The notes under the pieces are model-generated. The model saw nothing but the letters and a program-made list of their open reading frames with translations, was not told the origin of the DNA and did not search any database. This document shows positions 16,969 through 26,250 of a DNA stretch of 64,000 nucleotides, in pieces. Each line of letters opens with the position of its first letter. Within the stretch, counting starts at the first letter, position 1. The stretch is from Oscillospiraceae bacterium (GTDB lineage: Bacteria; Bacillota; Clostridia; Oscillospirales; Ruminococcaceae), in NCBI GenBank assembly GCA_019424695.1, contig JAHYZA010000001.1, positions 62,001 through 126,000 on the forward strand. Reading direction: 5' to 3'. A program made the translations under genes and the position numbers.

Positions 16969-18184
16969 ATGTCTGCAGCATGTAGACGGCACCGTACAGG
17001 TTGAACAGGATCGCGGCGCCGCACAGCGTCCAGGCCCCGGTACGGGGCTGCCACTGAGGCCGGGAAAGAAACCACAGAAGCACCCAGGGAAACAGGTCCA
17101 CCAGATAGCGGGCACCGAACTGCCAGCCGCCCAGGGTGCGGTGCATGCAGGTCAGCGCCGTCAGAAGCAGGCAGACCACCAGGAGGAACCATCCGCGGGC
17201 AGGCAGCGGCAGCGTGTGGGTCTGCGGTTCCCGGCGGCAAAGAACGGATGCTCCCCGCAGAATCCACAGCAGAAACAGGGGATTGGCCACGAAGAAGAGA
17301 AAGCCGTTGAATACCGCAAAATGCAGCTGCAGGGCACTGTCCAGCGTGACGGGGCGCAGCAGATTCCTCAGGTTCTCTGCCAGATAGGCTAGAGAAAATT
17401 GTCCGTCCGCCGCACGGGTGAATTCCGGCAGATAGTTGTGCCCGAATTCCAGCGGGTTGCCGAAGCGAGCCAGATTGTAGCTCATCATGCCGGCGGCTGC
17501 CAACCCCGCAGGCAGCAGGGCAGCCAGGAGCCTTTTCCCGGAAAGGTCCTTACGGGAAATCCAGACCAGCCGGGCCAGCCAGACCGCCAGCAACACGGCG
17601 TAAAAGGGGCGGCAGCCCACCGCCAGGGCCATGCAGAGCGAAGCGAGCGCTGTGGACAAGGGGGTGGACCTCTGGGCAAAGAACAGGCCCCACAGGGCCA
17701 GCGCAAGCCCCAGGATCTGGGCGGTGAACCAGACGCCGCCGCTGGTGGAAAGCCAGAAAGCGTTGGACCCCAGACTGATAAACAGCGTCAGACAGGATGC
17801 GGCGGCAGGGGAGAGCCCCGCCCGTGCGCAGCAGGCATAGCCGCCGCAGGCGCACAGCAGCGCCAGCAGAGCCATGGCCAGATTGGAGGGGACAGCATCA
17901 GCGCCGCCGCAGAGCAGCACCCAGGGCAGCATCCAAAGCCCCGGCACCGGCGGAAAGGATTGGTAATACCGCCCCTGATACACCGCCAGTTCCAGCCAGG
18001 GATACGCCTCGCCGTTGGCAATGTAATTGCGCCCGGCCAGCCAGTTCTCCGCCTGGAGAGCGTAGCTGTCGTAGGGGTTGGCACTCAGCAGTGTGCCGCC
18101 CGCTAGGGAATGGTACAGCAGCAGCGCCAGTGCCAGACAGGCAAGAATCCCGCCCAAGGCAGCGGCATGGTCCCGTTTTTGCAT
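16967..18184 (-). CDS. Multi-pass membrane protein, possible GT-C glycosyltransferase
   Basis: 405 residues with about ten hydrophobic segments. After the first helix, the loop NPYDSYALQAENWLAGRNYI and the following YYQSFPPVPGLWMLPW resemble the acidic loop and the PPG-type helix start of GT39/GT87-like glycosyltransferases. Family membership is inferred only from these and from topology. It stands alone between two terminators. No ribosome site is obvious beyond GTCGGGAGGGATTCC just before the ATG, which is good. Substrate unknown. Confidence 0.65.
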   Translation of the reverse strand: MQKRDHAAALGGILACLALALLLYHSLAGGTLLSANPYDSYALQAENWLAGRNYIANGEAYPWLELAVYQGRYYQSFPPVPGLWMLPWVLLCGGADAVPSNLAMALLALLCACGGYACCARAGLSPAAASCLTLFISLGSNAFWLSTSGGVWFTAQILGLALALWGLFFAQRSTPLSTALASLCMALAVGCRPFYAVLLAVWLARLVWISRKDLSGKRLLAALLPAGLAAAGMMSYNLARFGNPLEFGHNYLPEFTRAADGQFSLAYLAENLRNLLRPVTLDSALQLHFAVFNGFLFFVANPLFLLWILRGASVLCRREPQTHTLPLPARGWFLLVVCLLLTALTCMHRTLGGWQFGARYLVDLFPWVLLWFLSRPQWQPRTGAWTLCGAAILFNLYGAVYMLQT

Positions 18185-18208
18185 GGAATCCCTCCCGACA
18201 GGAACATC

Positions 18209-18243
18209 AAAAAAATCCCGGTAGAAACTACCGGGAATTTTTG
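18209..18243 (-). terminator. Terminator upstream of the 405-residue membrane protein gene
   Basis: Stem TCCCGGTAG (18216-18224) with CTACCGGGA (18228-18236), flanked by an A-run and a T-run. On the minus strand it ends the transcript of the small protein at 18251-18538. Confidence 0.85.
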
Positions 18244-18250
18244 GCCTGCC

Positions 18251-18538
18251 TTATTTTTTCTGCAGTGCCCCTTGCAGCATGATGTCGCCGAAAGACAGGG
18301 CATTGAACAGGCCCACGCGGTTGGCCTGACGGACAATGCGCTCGGGCAGCGGCTTGGAGTCATCGGTGGAGAGCAGAACCAGATGGACCTTGTCGGCCAC
18401 ATCCACGCCGTTTTCTTTGCGGTTGCTCAGCACCTGCAGATAAACGACGTACGGATCGGTCATGGAACCATAGTAAATGTCATTGCCGCAGCGCACCAGC
18501 GGACGGCCTTTATAGGTCAGTTTCGGAGTATATGCCAT
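18251..18538 (-). CDS. Conserved small protein of unknown function
   Basis: 95 residues, basic start AYTPKLTYKGRPLVRCGNDIYYG followed by a mixed alpha/beta pattern; no membrane segment, no recognised motif. ATG 18538 has AGAAGG eight bases upstream; an upstream in-frame start at 18574 lacks one. It sits just downstream of the surface-glycan operon (58 bases after DUF2304), may be read through from it, and ends in a clean terminator. I do not recognise the family. Confidence 0.65.
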   Translation of the reverse strand: MAYTPKLTYKGRPLVRCGNDIYYGSMTDPYVVYLQVLSNRKENGVDVADKVHLVLLSTDDSKPLPERIVRQANRVGLFNALSFGDIMLQGALQKK

Positions 18539-18596
18539 GGCGGAAACCTTCTTTCGTTGTTTATTGGTATACAATTATATCACAGGTAGGCGTATA

Positions 18597-18956
18597 TTAC
18601 AAATCCAATTTGTCGCGCTCGACCTGTTCCTGATTCAGGGCAACCTGTTCGGTCAGCATCCGCACCTTGCTGTCCAGCTGGCTCAGCCGGATGGACATAA
18701 AAAACTGTTTGGCCAGCAGCAGAAAGATGATGACGATGTAGACAAAGTTGATGGGGCTCATAAAGCCCAGCAGGTTGGCAGCCCAGTAGGCAATACCGGG
18801 GAAGATCGCCAGAATCAGCAGCGCAGCGCTGAACACCAGCCAGAAGATCGTGTCTTCGATCTGGACCTTGGCCAGCCGCACGCGCCGCAGAATAAAGCCT
18901 GCAGTGAACAGGCTGCCCAGGATCAGGCAGACACGAATGATCGTTTGATCGAACAT
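18597..18956 (-). CDS. DUF2304 membrane protein
   Basis: 119 residues, three hydrophobic helices (about residues 5-22, 36-56 and 66-86) followed by a charged amphipathic helix (LSQLDSKVRMLTEQV). This is the DUF2304 pattern, which is usually encoded beside a dolichyl-phosphate-mannose-synthase-like GT2, as here: one base separates the two genes. It probably anchors or assists the GT2 in making a polyprenyl-phosphate sugar. It is the last gene of the glycan operon. Confidence 0.85.
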   Translation of the reverse strand: MFDQTIIRVCLILGSLFTAGFILRRVRLAKVQIEDTIFWLVFSAALLILAIFPGIAYWAANLLGFMSPINFVYIVIIFLLLAKQFFMSIRLSQLDSKVRMLTEQVALNQEQVERDKLDL

Positions 18957-18957
18957 A

Positions 18958-19677
18958 TCACAGGCTCCTTTCGGGGTAGGGGGTCTCGGTATCGCGCTTG
19001 CGGAACCATTGGATCAGCAGAATCGAAATGGACATCTTGACCATATACTGTACGCTGTTCCAGAAATTCAGATAGCTCTGCCCGGCGGTGCGCTCGCCCA
19101 TCGCCACCTGCACTTCCATGACGGTAGCACCGTTCTTGATGAGATAGCTGATGGTATCAGGCTCGGGACCGTAATTGAGATTCTGGGCAAATTCCTCCAC
19201 CATGGCACGGTTGAACATCCGCATACCGCTGGTGGGGTCGCAGATGGCGCGGCCGGTGGTCAGCCGGATGGACCAGCTGATGATATAGCTGCCCAGCATC
19301 CGCAGCGTTTTGGGCTTTTTGACCGTGAGGAACCGGCTGCCGATGACAATATCGTTGCCTTCCTCCAGCGCGGCCAGCATGGCGGGAATGTATTCCGGTT
19401 TGTGCTGACCGTCGGCATCCATCTGCATGGCGCAGTCATAGTCGTTTTCTGCGGCATAGCGCAGTCCGGTCTGGAACGCACCGGCCAGCCCCAGGTTGAT
19501 GGGCAGGTCGATCAGGCGGTAGCCGTGGGCACGGCAGAGGGCCGAGGTCTTGTCGCGGCTGCCGTCGTTGACGACGACATAATCATACTCCGGGTACCGG
19601 CTCGTCAGGTCTTCCACGACCTGCACGATGTTGTCTTCCTCGTTGTGGGCGGGGATGATGATGAGTAATTTCGACAT
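18958..19677 (-). CDS. Glycosyltransferase family 2 (polyprenyl-phosphate sugar synthase-like)
   Basis: 239 residues, GT-A fold: IIIPAHNEEDNI for nucleotide binding, DYVVVNDGSRDKT, and the metal-binding QMDADGQH motif near residue 93. The closest type is dolichyl-phosphate mannose synthase, which moves a sugar from an NDP donor to polyprenyl phosphate. Such lipid-linked sugars feed GT-C enzymes, several of which are encoded in this window. AAGGAG precedes ATG 19677; the frame upstream to 19749 overlaps the GT4 gene. Operon position between GT4 (11 bases) and DUF2304 (1 base). Confidence 0.88.
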   Translation of the reverse strand: MSKLLIIIPAHNEEDNIVQVVEDLTSRYPEYDYVVVNDGSRDKTSALCRAHGYRLIDLPINLGLAGAFQTGLRYAAENDYDCAMQMDADGQHKPEYIPAMLAALEEGNDIVIGSRFLTVKKPKTLRMLGSYIISWSIRLTTGRAICDPTSGMRMFNRAMVEEFAQNLNYGPEPDTISYLIKNGATVMEVQVAMGERTAGQSYLNFWNSVQYMVKMSISILLIQWFRKRDTETPYPERSL

Positions 19678-19688
19678 CTTAACTCCTT

Positions 19689-20822
19689 TTAACGCTCCGT
19701 CCGGGCGTCCTGGACCGTTTTCATCATTGTAGCAAAGACCGCCTGCCATGTAAAGTGGGCCGTCAGATTCTCAAAGGCATGCGCAGCCCGTGCCTCGGCG
19801 GCATCCGGGTCGTCCAGCACGATGCGCAGCGCCTCCGCCAGCGTCTCGGGGCGGGTGTTTTCCAGATAAACCGCGTAGCGGTCGTCGGGCAGCAACTCCC
19901 CGGTGCCGGCGGTGTGGGTGCAGACGATGGGACAACGGCAGGCCGCGGCTTCCAGCAGGGTGGTGGGGAAACCCTCGGCGTACTCGGTGGGAAGGCAATA
20001 GCAATCCGCCTGACGCAGCAGCTGCACGATCTGCGGGTGGGGCAGCGCTCCCAGTACCTGCACGCGGCCGCCCAGCGCCCGCAAAGACTCTTCCTCAGGC
20101 CCGGTGCCAGCCACCGCCAGCACACAGCCCGGCAGCCGCTGTACGGCCTGGGCCAGACGCAGCGCACCTTTTTCGGGGATCAGGCGGCCTACAAAGGCGA
20201 CCAGGTGGCCGCCCTCCGGTACCAGCAGTTTCTGCCGCCAATCGGTGCGGTCATCAGCCGTAGCCAGGGCGGCCAGCTCGTCGGGGTCTACGGCGTTGGG
20301 AAGGCGCCCCGCCGCCGTGATGCCGAAGGTCTGCAGCCAGCGGCAGACATCCCCGGAAACACCGTAAAACGGAAATCCGCAGCGCCGGATGATGCCACAG
20401 GCCAGATGCTCGTACCAGCGCCCCAGCACACCGCCCAGGCCGCCGTGCATCATGTAGCCGGTAGAATGGTCGATGACCAGCGCGGGAATACCCCGTGTTT
20501 TGCATTGCCGGGCCGCCCAGATGCTTTGGGTGTACATCCGGGTCTGGATTACCGCAAAATCAATGCCCTGGGCCCAGAAATCGGCGGCAGGGGCAAAGGG
20601 GCGCAGTACAGGAAAGCGCCCGTCCATCACGGGAAACACCGGCAGCCGGAAAATTTCCAGCCCGTCGGCATCCCGTTCCCGCGCCGGCAGCCCCGGCAGG
20701 GCGCTGGTCACGATAAGGGCCCGGTGGCCTGCCGCCACACAGCGCCGTGCCAGATTCCAGGTATAGCGCTCCACACCGCCCGGAGTGGGCAGATACTGCG
20801 CCGTAAAAAAGCAGAATGTCAT
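19689..20822 (-). CDS. Glycosyltransferase family 4
   Basis: 377 residues, GT-B fold. The N-terminal glycine-rich YLPTPGGVERYTWNLA loop and the C-terminal donor-binding region (FVGRLIPEKGALRLAQAVQ, GTGPEE, and the E-x7-E motif in PTEYAEGFPTTLLEAAAC) are intact. It should add a sugar from a nucleotide donor to a lipid-linked glycan on the cytoplasmic side. It sits in the glycan operon, 16 bases after the DUF2142 gene. Confidence 0.88.
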   Translation of the reverse strand: MTFCFFTAQYLPTPGGVERYTWNLARRCVAAGHRALIVTSALPGLPARERDADGLEIFRLPVFPVMDGRFPVLRPFAPAADFWAQGIDFAVIQTRMYTQSIWAARQCKTRGIPALVIDHSTGYMMHGGLGGVLGRWYEHLACGIIRRCGFPFYGVSGDVCRWLQTFGITAAGRLPNAVDPDELAALATADDRTDWRQKLLVPEGGHLVAFVGRLIPEKGALRLAQAVQRLPGCVLAVAGTGPEEESLRALGGRVQVLGALPHPQIVQLLRQADCYCLPTEYAEGFPTTLLEAAACRCPIVCTHTAGTGELLPDDRYAVYLENTRPETLAEALRIVLDDPDAAEARAAHAFENLTAHFTWQAVFATMMKTVQDARTER

Positions 20823-20838
20823 AACGATTCCTTTGCCG

Positions 20839-23412
20839 TTATCTTGCGATGACGGCCAGCATGCTATTCATCAGAACACCGAACTGGACCAGGGCCAGCG
20901 CGCCCATCAGCCGGGCGGTGGCGGTGTCCTCGTCGGTGACATGGGCGATATGCCGCGGCAGGCAAACCAGCAACAGCAGCGGCAGCACGGGCAGGAAGTA
21001 CCGTCCCTGCAGGCCGTAAAGCGTGTCGTAGTGGATGGGGGTCCAAAGCAGGCAGCCCGCCACTGCCAGCAGGCAGCAGAGCGCCACAGCCCCAGCGCAC
21101 CAGACGCGGCCGCGCCCGGCGGGCAGCAGGGGAGTGCCCTGTACCGGCAGCGCGGCGTAAACCAGCAGCAGATACAGCAGCACTACCCAGCCCCAGGCCA
21201 GCTCAAGGGAATAATAGCTCAGACTGCCGCCCACCAGGGTGCGCAGGTAGTGGTCGCCATTTTCTACAGCGGAGCGAACCAGCAGCAGCACGGTGTCGGA
21301 CAGATGGGTCAGGATATAGCCCGGTGTAAAGGTCACACTGTCGGCCTCGTCGGTCACGCTCTGGGTGGCGCGGGTGGCCTGGGCAGCCTGTACCTCGGCA
21401 GCCACGGTCTCCCGGTCCAGGGGCAGGCGGTCGTCCATGACGCCGGGCTCCAGCCCCAGTTCCGCAAACCGTTGTTTGCAGGATTCCAGGCTGTAGACGA
21501 CCTTGTAGATCGCCTGCGCGCCGCCGGTGGTATAGTCGGCGGCAAGACCCGCATTGCCGGCCTGGACCAGGTCTTCGCCCAGCAGCGCCAGAGACGCCTG
21601 GGAGAGGATGTCCTCGCCGCCGGTATAGCGGTTGATCTTGTCGGTGCTGAACAGGAAAGTCTGTCCCAGCACCACGGGGGTGACGTCCCCCTCTTGCAGC
21701 GCCTGCACCCAGAAATCCACCTCGCTCTGGGCGGGGCTGCGGTTGTCCTCTACATAGTAATACAGGCGGCGGACGTAGTTTTCCAGGGTGTTTTCGCCGC
21801 AAATGAGGGCCTCGTAGGTTGCATCCGGCTCTGCCGGGCGTCCTTTTTCGGTACGCAGGACGTCGGCATCCACAGCGGCGGTAACATCCGCCGCCGCGAC
21901 CGTGCTTTTGGCGGAAGTTCCCACTGTCCCGGTCAGAGTACCGGTGTTCAGCACCAGGGCCAGTGCCAGGCATGCCGCCAGATAGACGGCCTTTTTGGCC
22001 CGGGCATGGCGGCCCAGCCGTGCCGCCGGCACCAGCAGAAGCAGTGCCGCCAGCGGCAGATAGACCATCTTGCCGGGGGCCAGCAACACACCGGTGAGGA
22101 ACAAAGCCGTCAGTCTTGCCGGGGCAAGTGCCCTGTGGGGCTCGGGACCGAAAGCGGCATCCAGCAACAACGCGGTGAAGGCAAAACAAAGGCCCAGCAG
22201 CGGGGCATCCCGGCTGAAACTGGCTGCCAGATGCAGCGTCATGGGCAGCAGCGCCACCGCGGCAAACACCCGCTTGCCGAAGGGAGCCACCCGCACAGCC
22301 CAGGCGGCCAGAGTCGCAAACAAAAGCAGGTTTGCCAGCCGTCCCAGCGCCAGCGCCGGGGTGAAGCCCAGATGGAAAAGGTACGCCAGGAACACCGCCG
22401 CGCCGCTGGCAAGGTAGAGCAGCGGATTCTGGTCGGTCTGCAGTTCGGCGTATTCCTGATGGCTGTCAAAGGGGGCGTCGGTGGTGGTGAACAAGGTGTG
22501 GGTGAATTCCTGCCAGGTGAACACCGTGGTGTTCTCGTCCTGCAGGGTGGCGTCCACGTCGGTCTCCCGGCGGAAACTGGTGGTGGTGGGTACATGGCCC
22601 ATCTGCCAGCCATCATCCGAGAAGAAGTTAGCCCACCGGCAGGCAAGGGTGAAGCTCTGGTTGATGTGGTATTTCTCGTCGGGGGCAGCGTAGGGGGGCA
22701 GCACAAAACTGTAGAGCACACCCAGACCCAGTACCAGCACAAAGACCAGCCGGGGCAACTTGACCTTATGGCTCAGCACTGCCCAGACAGTGAACGCCGC
22801 CAGCAGAGCGGCAAAGCCGCAGATCAGCAAAAAGAACCGCGTCAGATAGCCGCCGATGCGCTGCCAGGTCACCTGTACGGCCATGGTGCCGTCAACGGGG
22901 GAACCGTCCAGCGCCATGGGGTCCTGCCACAGGGCCACGCCGCTGCTGTGACCGATGGCCAGTACCTCGCTGCCGGTGTAATGGGGCGTCAGCGAAAGCT
23001 GATACCGCCGCCCGGCCGTGCCCTGTACCTCCCGGTCCAGCCCCAGCACTGTGTACTGGTCCGGCACGATATAACTCATCACGCCGGTGGAACGGGCCAG
23101 TTCCTCGCCGGTGTCGGCGTCGGAGAGTACCAGTTCCAGCTCGCCCTCGGGTTGGCCCCCCGGCAGATAGAATTCCACCCCCACGGCCAGCAGGTCGTGG
23201 TCAAAGGTGAAGGTTTGGCTGGCGGTCTGCCCGTCCTGGAGCAGGGTGGAGGCGCTGAAATCATCGCTGATGGATTCCGACCGGCCCTTGCCCAGCTGGG
23301 GGCGCACCAGGGCCAGCCACACCAGCAGAGAGGCCGCCAGCAGAATCACCAGCGTGCCCAGGGCCCACAGCAGTGGTTTGTCCAGTTTTTTCAGTTTGGG
23401 TCTGCCCGGCAT
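20839..23412 (-). CDS. DUF2142 large membrane protein
   Basis: 857 residues. One N-terminal helix precedes a beta-rich extracytoplasmic domain of about 180 residues. About ten more helices follow, with the YAAPDEKYHINQSF motif (residues about 240-255) that marks DUF2142, and a second soluble insertion of about 200 residues. The acidic PDE motif after a helix is like that of GT-C enzymes, so a surface glycan polymerase or glycosyltransferase is possible but unproven. ATG 23412 has GGAGGGG; the longer reading to 23532 overlaps the phosphatase gene. Confidence 0.8.
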   Translation of the reverse strand: MPGRPKLKKLDKPLLWALGTLVILLAASLLVWLALVRPQLGKGRSESISDDFSASTLLQDGQTASQTFTFDHDLLAVGVEFYLPGGQPEGELELVLSDADTGEELARSTGVMSYIVPDQYTVLGLDREVQGTAGRRYQLSLTPHYTGSEVLAIGHSSGVALWQDPMALDGSPVDGTMAVQVTWQRIGGYLTRFFLLICGFAALLAAFTVWAVLSHKVKLPRLVFVLVLGLGVLYSFVLPPYAAPDEKYHINQSFTLACRWANFFSDDGWQMGHVPTTTSFRRETDVDATLQDENTTVFTWQEFTHTLFTTTDAPFDSHQEYAELQTDQNPLLYLASGAAVFLAYLFHLGFTPALALGRLANLLLFATLAAWAVRVAPFGKRVFAAVALLPMTLHLAASFSRDAPLLGLCFAFTALLLDAAFGPEPHRALAPARLTALFLTGVLLAPGKMVYLPLAALLLLVPAARLGRHARAKKAVYLAACLALALVLNTGTLTGTVGTSAKSTVAAADVTAAVDADVLRTEKGRPAEPDATYEALICGENTLENYVRRLYYYVEDNRSPAQSEVDFWVQALQEGDVTPVVLGQTFLFSTDKINRYTGGEDILSQASLALLGEDLVQAGNAGLAADYTTGGAQAIYKVVYSLESCKQRFAELGLEPGVMDDRLPLDRETVAAEVQAAQATRATQSVTDEADSVTFTPGYILTHLSDTVLLLVRSAVENGDHYLRTLVGGSLSYYSLELAWGWVVLLYLLLVYAALPVQGTPLLPAGRGRVWCAGAVALCCLLAVAGCLLWTPIHYDTLYGLQGRYFLPVLPLLLLVCLPRHIAHVTDEDTATARLMGALALVQFGVLMNSMLAVIAR

Positions 23413-23426
23413 ACAACCCCTCCGGT

Positions 23427-23936
23427 TCAATCCAGCGGTACGCCGAAGGCGGCAAACACCGCATCCTTCCAGCGTCCGTCCGTTTCCAGAATCTTCTGCA
23501 CCGCACTGCGCACGGCACCATGGCCGCCGCACTGGGGGCAGATGTAATCCGCCCGCGCCCGGATGACGTCCGTGGCGTCGGCGGGGCAGGCGACAAAACC
23601 ACAGAGGTCCATCGCTGCCAGATCGTTGATATCATCGCCGCAGTAGGCAACTTCCTCTTTGGCGTAGCCGTTTTCCGCCATGAATTCCCGCAGAAAATCC
23701 GATTTGCACCGCACATTCTGATAGATGTCGGTGATTTTGAGGTCGGCGGCCCGGCGGCGCACCGCCTCACATTCCCGCCCCGTGCAGATCATCACACGGA
23801 TGCCGGCGGAATAGGCGATCTGCAGTCCGGCGCCGTCCTTGGCGGCAAATTTTTTGATTTCGTTGCCGTGGGAATCATAGTAGATGCCGCCGTCAGTCAG
23901 CGTGCCGTCCACATCCAGTACCAAGAGTCGGATCAT
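23427..23936 (-). CDS. KdsC-like HAD phosphatase
   Basis: 169 residues. Motif I is LLVLDVDGTLTDGGIYYD, then KKFAAKDGAG, TGRECEAVRRRAADL, and motif IV CGDDINDLAAM; there is no cap. This is the KDO 8-phosphate / N-acylneuraminate 9-phosphate phosphatase family (YrbI), which forms tetramers. It presumably removes phosphate from a nine- or eight-carbon ulosonate before CMP activation by the cytidylyltransferase encoded at 25492-26226. It lies 3 bases after the aldolase gene. A shift of the C-terminal metal-like CPQC segment is visible (near residue 137) but its meaning is unclear. Confidence 0.87.
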   Translation of the reverse strand: MIRLLVLDVDGTLTDGGIYYDSHGNEIKKFAAKDGAGLQIAYSAGIRVMICTGRECEAVRRRAADLKITDIYQNVRCKSDFLREFMAENGYAKEEVAYCGDDINDLAAMDLCGFVACPADATDVIRARADYICPQCGGHGAVRSAVQKILETDGRWKDAVFAAFGVPLD

Positions 23937-23939
23937 GTA

Positions 23940-25499
23940 TTACGCCCTTTCGTATTCGCTGGGGGTGAGGAAGCGTACCGGCAGCCCGGCGGCTCGGATG
24001 GCACCGGCCATCTGGGCATTGTAGGCGTCGCCCCGCCCGGTGTGGGTGTGCAGCCCGGCATCGGCATAGGCAGGGGTGCCGGTACGGTAGCCGTCGGCAC
24101 CGGCCAGCAGCACTTCCGCCGCACCGCACAGCCGCAGAAGACGCAGCAGCATCAGTACGCTGTTGCCGCCCTGGGCGTCGGTGCCGGAAAGCCGGTCGTA
24201 GTTGACCACGGTAGCCGAAGCGTCGGCCCGCAGGTTGCTGGTCAGGATCAGCGGGCAGGGATAAGCGGCCTCCTCGTCAAAGCGCTTGGCATTGGTGAAG
24301 AAGGCATACCCGGGTGTGACAAACTCCGGCACAAAGTTGGCCGAAACCGTCAGATCCGCCTGGGCGGCCTGCACGGCGGCACGGCCCTCCTCGGTGGCCA
24401 GGGTGGCGCCGGGGGCCAGCACCAGCACTTTCTTACCGGCAAAGGCGTCCCGCAGGGAAGTCAGCGCCGCCTCGTCGTCGATGCGGCGGTTGCGGTACTC
24501 GGTGTAGAGCTTGTCGGCATAGGCGGCATCGAACACCGTCTTTTTGCCGGAATCGATGGCGGCCAGGATGTGGTTGATATCCCGGACGGTGAGATCGCCC
24601 TTGTTCAGGAAGTGTTCGGCGTAATTGCGGTGCAGATTGAACCGGGCCGACAGGAAGTAGGCCGGAGTATAGCCCCACTGCCCCTCGCCCTTGATGGGGG
24701 CGATGTGGTCCTGGATGGCGTCCATGATCTCGTCCAGGTCGTAGTGGCAGTTGCCGGCCTCGTTGCGGTAATCCGCCACCAGCTCGATGGGCAGATTGCC
24801 GGGTGCGCGGCCCATGCCCATCAGGCTGGCGTCCACCGTCTTGTCCCGCAGCAGCGGTTTGTCGATGAATTCCTGGGCCAGGCAGAAGCTCAGGGCCATG
24901 TTCTCATGCAGATGCAGCCCCAGCCGGATATCGGGGGCCAGGTTATGGTCCGCCAGGGAAACGATGCGCTCCAGGTCCCGGCGGCGCATGCTGCCGAAAG
25001 TGTCCACGATGGAGAACTGCCAGGGATGGATGGCGTTGACCTGATCGAAGATCCAGAGCAGGTCTTTGTCGGCATAGCCCATGATGTTGATAGGGTTGAT
25101 GGACAGTTTGTAGCCCCGGGCCTTGACCTCCCGGGCAAAGTCCATGCCATCCCGGATGTCGTAGTCGTGGGCGGTGATGCGGATGACCTCGATGCCGTGG
25201 CCGTCGTAGGGGCTCAGCTTGGAAATGTCATAGTTGGAGCGCATGGCCATGCCGGAATAAATGGTATGGCCCCGCTGGCCCTCCTCAGGCAGCAGGCGAT
25301 TGAGCTCTTCAATGGTGTTGCAGACCGTTACATCGGGGTTGTAGCCTTCCACATTGCGCAGAAAACCCACTTCCACAATATCGGTGCCGGCCCGGGTCAG
25401 GGCCTGGATGATGCGCCGGGCGGAACCGAAGCCCCAGCGCCAGTCGTTGATGTAGCCGCCGTCGCGCAGCGTGCAGTCCAACAGTTTGATGTCAGGCAT
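23940..25499 (-). CDS. Two-domain aldolase (DRE-TIM/HMGL type) of the glycan operon
   Basis: 519 residues. Residues 1-270 are a DRE-TIM metallolyase barrel: LLDCTLRDGGYIND (Arg-Asp catalytic pair), VEVGF, and the metal-binding HLHEN. Such enzymes condense or cleave pyruvate-type units (4-hydroxy-2-oxovalerate aldolase, HMG-CoA lyase, isopropylmalate synthase). After about 70 linking residues, positions 345-519 form a Rossmann-like domain starting VLVLAPGATLAT, not recognised with certainty (it recalls DUF115/MptE-like or GT42-like folds). I infer it makes the carbon skeleton of the CMP-activated sugar. It overlaps the upstream cytidylyltransferase gene by 8 bases. Confidence 0.75.
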   Translation of the reverse strand: MPDIKLLDCTLRDGGYINDWRWGFGSARRIIQALTRAGTDIVEVGFLRNVEGYNPDVTVCNTIEELNRLLPEEGQRGHTIYSGMAMRSNYDISKLSPYDGHGIEVIRITAHDYDIRDGMDFAREVKARGYKLSINPINIMGYADKDLLWIFDQVNAIHPWQFSIVDTFGSMRRRDLERIVSLADHNLAPDIRLGLHLHENMALSFCLAQEFIDKPLLRDKTVDASLMGMGRAPGNLPIELVADYRNEAGNCHYDLDEIMDAIQDHIAPIKGEGQWGYTPAYFLSARFNLHRNYAEHFLNKGDLTVRDINHILAAIDSGKKTVFDAAYADKLYTEYRNRRIDDEAALTSLRDAFAGKKVLVLAPGATLATEEGRAAVQAAQADLTVSANFVPEFVTPGYAFFTNAKRFDEEAAYPCPLILTSNLRADASATVVNYDRLSGTDAQGGNSVLMLLRLLRLCGAAEVLLAGADGYRTGTPAYADAGLHTHTGRGDAYNAQMAGAIRAAGLPVRFLTPSEYERA

Positions 25500-26226
25500 G
25501 ATGTTTCTCCTTCAAAATCTCGTTGACCAGCGCCAGATCCTTGGGGGTGTCGACGCTGACGGTTTTGTACGGACTTACGATGGCATGAACTTTGTGGCCG
25601 TTTTCGATAAAACGCATCATGTCGTTTTCTTCGGCCTTTTCCAGGATGGATTTCGGGGTCTCGTGATAGAAGGCAAGGGCCTGTTTGCTGTACAGCTGGA
25701 TGCCGGTGACCTTCTCGTACTCGAAATCCAGGGTGCCTTTGGGGTAGGGGATGGGGCTGCGAGAGATCAGCAAAATCTCCCGGGCGGCGTTGGTCACGAC
25801 CTTCTGGTTGGAGAAGTCGATCACATCGGCGGGGTGCTCCATCACGTTGGTCAGCACCGCCACATAGCAGGGGTCCTCGGGCAGTACTTCGGGCAAAATC
25901 AGATCGAAAGCGGCCGGGTTTACCAGCGGCTCATCGCCCATCAGCTGCAGGTACAGGTCGGCCTCCACCTTGGTGCTGACCTCCCAGATGCGCCCGGTGG
26001 GGGTGTCGTGGTCGGCGCTGGTCATCAGATACTGCATCTCGTATTTTCGGCAGGCGTCGGCGATGCGCTCATCGTCAGTGGCGATCAGCACATCGTCCAG
26101 TTTGGGGCAGGCTTTGGCGGCCTGATACACCCACCAGATCATCGGCTTGCCCAGCACATCGGCCAAGGGCTTGCCGGGCATGCGGGTACTGGCGTACCGC
26201 GCGGGAATCACAGCGATCGTTTTCAT
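25492..26226 (-). CDS. CMP-ulosonate synthetase-like cytidylyltransferase (KdsB family)
   Basis: 244 residues. The N-terminal CTP-binding signature IPARYASTRMPGKPL and the LMGDEPLV metal-binding motif are those of CMP-KDO synthetase; the sequence around ISRSPIPY also fits. It should activate a 2-keto-3-deoxy acid as a CMP sugar. Gram-positive Clostridia do not make lipid A, so KDO itself is unlikely to serve its usual role; a KDO- or sialic-like acid for a capsule or teichoic-type glycan is inferred. CAGGAGG precedes ATG 26226. Confidence 0.87.
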   Translation of the reverse strand: MKTIAVIPARYASTRMPGKPLADVLGKPMIWWVYQAAKACPKLDDVLIATDDERIADACRKYEMQYLMTSADHDTPTGRIWEVSTKVEADLYLQLMGDEPLVNPAAFDLILPEVLPEDPCYVAVLTNVMEHPADVIDFSNQKVVTNAAREILLISRSPIPYPKGTLDFEYEKVTGIQLYSKQALAFYHETPKSILEKAEENDMMRFIENGHKVHAIVSPYKTVSVDTPKDLALVNEILKEKHHA

Positions 26227-26250
26227 GGGGAAAACCTCCTGTAACGGAAT

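Noticed and set aside
20785..23547. Plus-strand frame of 920 codons opposite the DUF2142 gene
   Set aside because: Shadow of the operon gene; no ribosome site or motifs, Gln/His-rich.
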